A stretch of 24,747 bases of DNA. Origin: a virus. The DNA lies in IMG/VR virus record IMGVR_UViG_3300009164_000341, positions 1 through 24,747 of that record. The stretch is one strand, 5' to 3'. The stretch's first letter is position 1; each line of letters begins with the position of its first letter. The position numbers and the translations under genes are program-made. Below are positions 20,280 to 24,747 of the stretch, one piece after another. The notes beneath the pieces were generated by a model, which saw only the letters and a list, made by a program, of their open reading frames with translations, ran no database searches and was not told the origin of the DNA.

Positions 20280-21733
20280 GTAATGAAGTAAAAGAATATA
20301 GTGCAGATCTACAAAAGTTATTTTTAGAATTTCTAGTAAGCGACAAGGAACTACTAAGCCGTTGCCAAAACGTTTTAGAAAGTGCTTACTTTACCAGAAG
20401 TTTACAAGCCACAGCAGAGTTTATTAAAGAGTATGCTGGCAAGTATAGTGATTGTCCCACAGTAGAACAAATCAAAGCAGTAACAGACACAGACCTTAGA
20501 GTTATTCCAGGTGAAGCAAGCAGTCACAAGGAATGGTTCCTAACAGAATTTGAACAGTTTGCTAGACACAAAGCATTAGAGAAGGCTATTCTTAAAAGTG
20601 CCGACTTGTTGGATAAACAACGTTATGGTGAAGTAGAGAAACTTATCAAAGATGCCAGTAACATCGGATTGCCCAAGAGCTTTGGCACTGACTACTACGC
20701 AGACCCCATGGGTCGACTAATGTTGCTTAAGAATCAAAACGGCGGCACAAGTACAGGTTGGAAGACTATTGATGAAAAGTTGTACGGTGGATTTAACAGA
20801 GGTGAACTTAATATCTTTGCTGGCGGCTCAGGCGCAGGCAAGAGTTTGTTCTTACAGAACTTAGCATTAAACTGGAGCCTGCAAGGACTTAATGGCGTTT
20901 ACTTTAGTTTAGAACTCAGTGAAGGCCTATGTAGTATGCGTATGGATGCCATGCTTATGGGTATAGCAACTAAAGAGATTTACAAAAATATTGAAGAAGT
21001 TGATACTACAATTAAATATAAAGGTAAAAAAGCTGGCAAGTTACAAATTGTACAGCTCACAGCAGGCATTACTGTCAATGACTTAAAGTCATGGATTAAA
21101 GAATTTCAGATACAGCACAATAACAAAATTGACTTTGTAGTAGTGGACTACTTAGATTTGATGACACCGGTATCCGTAAAGATATCAGCAGAGAATACAT
21201 TTATCAAAGACAAGTATGTATCAGAAGAACTTAGAGCAATGGCAGTTCAGGACAAATACTTGTTCTGTACAGCAAGTCAATTGAATCGAGGCGCTGTGGA
21301 AAGTGTTGAATTTGATCATAGCCACATCAGTGGCGGCCTATCTAAGATTCAAACAGCTGACAATGTTATTGGTATCTTTAATAGTATAACAATGCGTGAA
21401 CGTGGTAGAGTACAATTACAATTTATGAAGACACGTAGCAGTAGCGCAGTTGGTACAAAAATTGAATTAGATTTTAATACTACCAGTCTGCGTATTATAG
21501 ACTTGGATGAGGACAGTGCGGCCGCGCCAACTACAGCAGATGTTTTGTATAATAAATTACAGAGACAGAGTCAAGTTGAAGGAACAACTAACACAACATC
21601 TAGTGTCGGGTGGGAAAAGCCAAAAGCCAAAGAAGGCTTTAGTTTAGAGACACCCCAAAAGAATGAGCCCAAGATTCCGATTAGGACAATGGACTCTAGT
21701 AGTAAATTAGCTAATATTCTTAAAAAAGGTTAA
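20276..21733 (+). CDS. 41: Replicative DNA helicase, gp41-like (DnaB family)
   Basis: Hexameric 5'-3' helicase of the replication fork. The 485-residue protein has a helical N-terminal domain (1-140) and a RecA-like C-terminal motor. Walker A is GGSGAGKS at 183-190, YFSLELSEG follows at 209-217, Walker B is DFVVVDYLDL at 286-295, and the HISGGLSKIQTADNVIGI region is of DnaB type. A disordered Ser/Thr/Lys-rich tail ends in a short helix, SKLANILKKG, which may contact a partner. Length is close to T4 gp41 (475). The ATG at 20276 is in an ATGA overlap with the primase stop. It converges with the minus-strand gene at 21730, overlapping by four bases. Confidence 0.95.
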   Translation: MSNEVKEYSADLQKLFLEFLVSDKELLSRCQNVLESAYFTRSLQATAEFIKEYAGKYSDCPTVEQIKAVTDTDLRVIPGEASSHKEWFLTEFEQFARHKALEKAILKSADLLDKQRYGEVEKLIKDASNIGLPKSFGTDYYADPMGRLMLLKNQNGGTSTGWKTIDEKLYGGFNRGELNIFAGGSGAGKSLFLQNLALNWSLQGLNGVYFSLELSEGLCSMRMDAMLMGIATKEIYKNIEEVDTTIKYKGKKAGKLQIVQLTAGITVNDLKSWIKEFQIQHNNKIDFVVVDYLDLMTPVSVKISAENTFIKDKYVSEELRAMAVQDKYLFCTASQLNRGAVESVEFDHSHISGGLSKIQTADNVIGIFNSITMRERGRVQLQFMKTRSSSAVGTKIELDFNTTSLRIIDLDEDSAAAPTTADVLYNKLQRQSQVEGTTNTTSSVGWEKPKAKEGFSLETPQKNEPKIPIRTMDSSSKLANILKKG

Positions 21734-22221
21734 TTAGTTTTCATATCACGCATACTGGCCACCGGCAATGCAGTATCAGGGGCTCCTATTTCAGGAGTCT
21801 TTGTTGTTTGTGGAGATGCGGCCGGCCAGCTTGACGATGCGTCATTGCTGCCAGACGTGGTATCTTGGACATCTTTATTCAAGTCGCTTTTCAATCTCTG
21901 AAACAAACTATTGTCTTCGGCAACATAACTTAGTACAGTTTCAAGCAAATCCATTAATGCAGTCATTTGACGCAAATTAGGACGATGATTCATATACATA
22001 GCTCTTACACCAGCTTTTAGATCATTGAAATGATCCTCGTCTACGGCATCTTTAATAGCTGTCAATCTAACCATTGTGCGTGAAAAACTGCTGTTATCAA
22101 TTTCTTTACCGGCGCCAGCCATTTCTGGATCATGGCGTGCGGTATCGCCTATATCTTCTTGGATAGCCCGTAGTTTGTTCAGTACTGAACCCATATCAAA
22201 ATTAGTCTTAGAAAATGTCAT
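21730..22221 (-). CDS. Minus-strand phage protein, unknown function
   Basis: A 163-residue protein: a helical, charged N-terminal part (MTFSKTNFDMGSVLNKLRAI, then DNSSFSRTMVRLTAIKDAVD) and a Ser/Thr/Pro-rich disordered C-terminal third. It has an AGAGGGAA Shine-Dalgarno and a late-type promoter element on the minus strand. No family is recognised. The late signal, the helical head and the flexible tail would suit a virion or assembly protein, but that is inference. It diverges from the gene at 22279 and converges with gp41. Confidence 0.75.
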   Translation of the reverse strand: MTFSKTNFDMGSVLNKLRAIQEDIGDTARHDPEMAGAGKEIDNSSFSRTMVRLTAIKDAVDEDHFNDLKAGVRAMYMNHRPNLRQMTALMDLLETVLSYVAEDNSLFQRLKSDLNKDVQDTTSGSNDASSSWPAASPQTTKTPEIGAPDTALPVASMRDMKTN

Positions 22222-22240
22222 GTTTAGTTCCCTCTTAAGA

Positions 22241-22260
22241 TTATTTATCTTAGATAAATA
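22241..22260. promoter_or_regulatory. Divergent late promoter pair in one palindrome
   Basis: TTATTTATCTTAGATAAATA contains GATAAATA on the minus strand (22242-22249) and GATAAATA on the plus strand (22253-22260), separated by three bases. The two octamers point away from each other toward the genes at 22221 (minus) and 22279 (plus). Both genes have good Shine-Dalgarno sequences. Confidence 0.65.
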
Positions 22261-22278
22261 TTTGATAAGGAATTAATT

Positions 22279-22539
22279 GTGCGTAAGCAAACTAGATCAA
22301 TATTAGAAGAAATTACAAATATCGTGCCACAGCGTGATAAAGAAGGCTTTGTAGAAAACAAGGCTATCAATGTCATCGCCAGCACCAAATACCTTGTCGA
22401 ATATATACAAGAGAATTTCAGCCAAGACCAAAGCGATGATTTATTAAAGAGATTATTCAACAGTCTTAAGACTGGGGATGAATCCAAGTTCCGCAGAGGC
22501 ATCAAACAAATAAAAGAGTCAAAACATGGAACAATTTGA
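22279..22539 (+). CDS. Small helical phage protein, unknown function
   Basis: An 86-residue protein starting at GTG 22279 with a GATAAGG Shine-Dalgarno at 22264-22270. It is helical and basic/acidic mixed: RKQTRSILEEITNIVPQRDK, a middle helix, then RLFNSLKTGDESKFRRGIKQ. I recall similar short proteins in other marine T4-like phages but know no function. It overlaps the next gene by 14 bases. It has a late promoter, so virion assembly is possible. Confidence 0.75.
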   Translation: MRKQTRSILEEITNIVPQRDKEGFVENKAINVIASTKYLVEYIQENFSQDQSDDLLKRLFNSLKTGDESKFRRGIKQIKESKHGTI

Positions 22540-23314
22540 AGATTTACAAGCATGGGATTTAATGGTCGAAAGTCGCCAATATAGGGCTAACGGTGCCCGT
22601 GGGTTAAATCTACGAAATGTTGCAGATTTTGCATTTTTGGATTTGTTGTCATTGTTTATATTACACAGTGAATACGAAACAGCACCAATAGCAGCCAAAT
22701 ATGCAGACTCCACTATGAGCTATAGAAACTTTGCTAAAGCAAGATTGAGTGGCACAGACTTGTATGTTAGCATGAACATATTAAGTGATCCAACCAGTGT
22801 ATTCAGTCACAAAATATCACAAAACACAGATGCAGATGCTATATTAAGAAGCAAGTTAAAACTCAACTTGCCCACTGTAAAACGTTATTTGGATTTATTA
22901 GCAGATGGTAGCATGACAAAAGATGATGCTTCGACTTTATTCTTACGTTTAGAAAAACAATTAAACATTACAGACAGCAAATTAAGAAGCGTTCGTAGAC
23001 TAGTTCAGGATTGGCCAGCACTTAATACGATGCAACGTGAATTGGCCACAACAAAGATGTTACAATATTATAAAAAGTTTGCCAAGCGCAGTGAAATGTC
23101 AGTATTTTTAAGCGATTTAGCACAAGGCAAAGGCTATGAAATGCGTGGCGGCATCGACGCTGAATTAGCCAACCTGGGTTATACAGGCCATAGCGTAAAG
23201 GACAAAGATAGTCAAGCTCATCACGATAAACATGACCATTCATGGTCTAAAATAGCCAGTGATTTGCTACCTGCCGCGGGATTTTATGCGGGATACAAGC
23301 TAGCAAAACGCTAA
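22526..23314 (+). CDS. Phage protein of unknown function, late region
   Basis: A 262-residue, mostly helical protein (MEQFEDLQAWDLMVESRQYR at the start). The middle contains LNLPTVKRYLDLLADGSM and a helical pair around residues 140-195. A His/Asp/Lys-rich patch (SQAHHDKHDHSW, about 232-243) precedes a short hydrophobic Gly/Ala-rich end (LLPAAGFYAGYKLAKR) that may insert in or lie on a membrane. The His-rich patch could bind metal. There is no family match by eye. It starts inside the preceding gene and shares its late transcript. Confidence 0.75.
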   Translation: MEQFEDLQAWDLMVESRQYRANGARGLNLRNVADFAFLDLLSLFILHSEYETAPIAAKYADSTMSYRNFAKARLSGTDLYVSMNILSDPTSVFSHKISQNTDADAILRSKLKLNLPTVKRYLDLLADGSMTKDDASTLFLRLEKQLNITDSKLRSVRRLVQDWPALNTMQRELATTKMLQYYKKFAKRSEMSVFLSDLAQGKGYEMRGGIDAELANLGYTGHSVKDKDSQAHHDKHDHSWSKIASDLLPAAGFYAGYKLAKR

Positions 23315-23319
23315 AAGAA

Positions 23320-23331
23320 GATAAATAAATA
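23320..23331 (+). promoter_or_regulatory. Late promoter for the small structural-type gene
   Basis: GATAAATAAATA contains two overlapping late octamers (GATAAATA and AATAAATA). Predicted starts are near 23333 or 23337, at the foot of a hairpin GAAAC/GTTTC at 23335-23349. Confidence 0.55.
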
Positions 23332-23370
23332 CAAGAAACTTAATGTTTCGAATGATTAAAGGAGTCTATC

Positions 23371-23748
23371 ATGACAGCAAGAGTAAACGGTTCAGTTGGT
23401 ACTACAGACGGTGGTATCTATAATCCAGGTCAGAGCTTGGCATTTTTCAAGATCACAGTTAAAGACGGTTCTGCCGCCGCTGTTGATCTACGTAGCAGTG
23501 ATGGTACAGGTCAAGCATTAGAAGCGATCTTCTTTGCCTTCCCAACAGGTATCATTGCTTATGACAGCGCAAACGCTAACACAGGTGTTATCCATGTTAT
23601 CGTCGACGGCCACGCTGCTCACACAGTTGCTAGTTTACAAGCCGCACTTCGTGCTTTAGGCACAAGCGTCGGTAGCGACGGCAAAGATACTTCTGGCACA
23701 GTTGTTGAAGCTGGTGCTGGTTTTACAGTATCTGCTAGCGCAGTTTAA
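23371..23748 (+). CDS. Probable small abundant virion protein
   Basis: A 125-residue Ala/Gly/Ser/Thr-rich protein with beta-type segments (SLAFFKITVKDGSAAAVDLR; TGVIHVIVDGHAAHT), no cysteine and no signal peptide. Composition and length suit a capsid decoration or other small virion protein. It has the best expression signals of the late block: a double late octamer, a 5' hairpin, an AAAGGAG Shine-Dalgarno and its own strong terminator. I infer high late expression from these. No family is named. Confidence 0.7.
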   Translation: MTARVNGSVGTTDGGIYNPGQSLAFFKITVKDGSAAAVDLRSSDGTGQALEAIFFAFPTGIIAYDSANANTGVIHVIVDGHAAHTVASLQAALRALGTSVGSDGKDTSGTVVEAGAGFTVSASAV

Positions 23749-23773
23749 TCCTAAAAGTTTACGGGATGGGAAG

Positions 23774-23804
23774 CCGCAGTATCGCAAGATCTGCGGTTTT
23801 TCTT
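23774..23804 (+). terminator. Intrinsic terminator after the small structural-type gene
   Basis: CCGCAG at 23774-23779 pairs with CTGCGG at 23791-23796 around an 11-base loop, followed by five T residues, C and three more T. Confidence 0.8.
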
Positions 23805-23827
23805 TGCCTCCTACTTTTGTTTTATAA

Positions 23828-23835
23828 GGTAAATA
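23828..23835 (+). promoter_or_regulatory. Late-promoter-like element for the gene at 23854
   Basis: GGTAAATA, the same variant as at 246-253. Here the predicted start near 23841 leaves a leader of about 13 bases that just contains the AAAGGAAG Shine-Dalgarno. Confidence 0.4.
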
Positions 23836-23853
23836 GTTAAAAGGAAGTTTAAT

Positions 23854-24297
23854 ATGCAAGCAACAGCAAGAACAGGTGAATATATTGGAGGTAATATCGA
23901 GTACTTTACTTGTTATACCTTAATAGATATCACTGACTCAGGAACTTACGACCCCACAGCAGGCCAGGCCTACGAACAAGCACAGAATTTAAACGCATTA
24001 CTACAAGCCATTAGTTTAGGCAGTCAACCAATTTTAACCAGTGTGGAAAAATTAACAGCGGCAGATATGGATGATTTTGAATTTGGCAGTGACTTCACTG
24101 GTACTCATAACATGTGGGTATTGCGATTTGCCAGTGAAAGAGTTGGCAGTATCACAGTTAATATATTAGTAAGAGACATAGATGGCTTACCTGTATACGA
24201 TGATTTGGATGAAACAGCTACATTTGATTCGAATGTATTCGAAACCAACGATCCAACACAAACAAACATATATTTTATCCGCAACGACAATCTATAA
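23854..24297 (+). CDS. Probable virion protein, unknown
   Basis: A 147-residue acidic protein (MQATARTGEYIGGNIEYFTC at the start) with beta-type segments and a middle helix (AYEQAQNLNALLQAISLG). MWVLRFASERVGSITVNILV is followed by an acidic stretch (RDIDGLPVYDDLDETATFDS). There are no metal or membrane motifs. It follows a strong terminator and has a late-type element and a clear AAAGGAAG Shine-Dalgarno, so it is a separate late unit. A structural role is inferred from position and composition only. Confidence 0.7.
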   Translation: MQATARTGEYIGGNIEYFTCYTLIDITDSGTYDPTAGQAYEQAQNLNALLQAISLGSQPILTSVEKLTAADMDDFEFGSDFTGTHNMWVLRFASERVGSITVNILVRDIDGLPVYDDLDETATFDSNVFETNDPTQTNIYFIRNDNL

Positions 24298-24301
24298 TTT
24301 A

Positions 24302-24309
24302 GATAAATA
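24302..24309 (+). promoter_or_regulatory. Late-promoter-like element for the holin-type gene
   Basis: GATAAATA, identical to both octamers of the palindrome at 22241-22260. The predicted leader from about 24315 to the ATG at 24393 is some 78 bases long, with no strong hairpin. Confidence 0.45.
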
Positions 24310-24392
24310 TTACAAACATTTCGGCACCGCACCATTGGCACAAACTTAGGCATTTGAGATAAGAAGAACACATTTATAAGGAGTTCGTGTTA

Positions 24393-24698
24393 ATGGCATC
24401 AGCAACAGAGAGACTAGGAATAGTCGAAACAAAGGTCGAGAATCTTAATGAGAAACTTGACGACTTAAAAGTAGACGTAAAAGACCTGCACGATTGTCTA
24501 GATAAAACTAGAGATACTATTGAAGAAAAATTAGAACAGATGTATCAAGCTAGTTGCGCTCAACATGCCGAAATGTCTAAAAAGATTTCGACTATGGAAA
24601 AGTTCAAAGACAAATGGATGTATACATTCGGTGGCGGCATGATAGTGGTAAGTTGGGCAAGCGCACATGCAGATAGTATTATAGCAATATTAAAATGA
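24393..24698 (+). CDS. Coiled-coil protein with C-terminal membrane segment (XhlA/holin-like)
   Basis: A 101-residue protein. Residues 1-70 are a long heptad-patterned coiled coil (LGIVETKVENLNEKLDDLKV and onward). About residues 76-98 form a membrane segment (MYTFGGGMIVVSWASAHADS plus IIAIL) with a short basic end. This is the layout of XhlA-type phage proteins found with holins in lysis modules; a tail or membrane-tether role is also possible. The ATG at 24393 suits the AAGGAG at 24378-24383 better than the GTG at 24387. It overlaps the next gene by four bases. Confidence 0.75.
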   Translation: MASATERLGIVETKVENLNEKLDDLKVDVKDLHDCLDKTRDTIEEKLEQMYQASCAQHAEMSKKISTMEKFKDKWMYTFGGGMIVVSWASAHADSIIAILK

Positions 24699-24747
24699 TG
24701 GAATTTGAAGTCATAGTCGAAGACACAGAAGAGCCTTTAACAGAGGC
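24695..24747 (+). CDS. Unknown gene cut by the window end
   Basis: ATG at 24695 overlaps the previous TGA (ATGA), and the frame stays open to the last base. The visible residues are MMEFEVIVEDTEEPLTEA, acidic, too short for assignment. The second ATG at 24698 could also be the start. Confidence 0.6.
   Translation, partial: MMEFEVIVEDTEEPLTE

Noticed and set aside
1-24747. CRISPR array, insertion sequence, integrase or attachment site
   Set aside because: No regularly spaced direct repeats, no transposase or integrase motifs and no terminal inverted repeats were found.

Overview
The window is a piece of a T4-like marine-type myovirus genome, AT-rich and densely packed, almost all on the + strand. 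The identification rests on a set of T4-type replication and recombination proteins: the C-terminal end of the large terminase (gp17), the single-stranded DNA binding protein gp32, UvsX, UvsY, the UvsW helicase, a possible gp62 clamp-loader subunit, the gp61 primase and the gp41 helicase. These are interleaved with small conserved unknowns, and a block of virion-type genes closes the window. The host is probably Gram-negative: one phage gene encodes a Sec-signal, autotransporter-like protease, and the early promoters are of sigma-70 type.

Layout. 1-2685: terminase end, an unknown 420-residue protein, and gp32 with a hairpin-rich leader. 2748-4794: a BPSL0761-like small protein, UvsX, an acidic-tailed small protein and UvsY, with overlapping ends. 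4795-6550: short genes and an AAA+ ATPase, each behind a nearly identical strong promoter cassette that starts right at the previous gene's stop codon. 6554-8872: a secreted S8 (subtilisin) protease with an autotransporter-like C-terminus, plus a 55-residue protein. 8926-12732: a cargo module with a PD-(D/E)xK endonuclease, a beta-type DNA methyltransferase and a GHKL ATPase, with its own promoters, a perfect operator-like palindrome and a strong terminator. 12780-13825: a late promoter, a structured leader and two unknown genes. 13955-18104: UvsW, gp62-like, a zinc-finger protein, small unknowns and a miniature DnaE-like protein. 18092-18460 is a minus-strand unknown. 18513-21733: a possible structural protein, primase and replicative helicase. 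21730-24747: a minus-strand unknown, then virion-type and lysis-type genes, ending in a gene cut by the window edge.

Working together: gp32, UvsX, UvsY and UvsW are the recombination-dependent replication set; gp61 and gp41 form the primosome. Several start codons lie 5-6 bases after a -10 or late-promoter-like element, predicting leaderless mRNAs. The strongest candidates for something new are the endonuclease/methyltransferase/GHKL module, the exported protease, and the 187-residue DnaE-like protein that keeps the three polymerase aspartates. All assignments come from reading motifs by eye; no database search was run.
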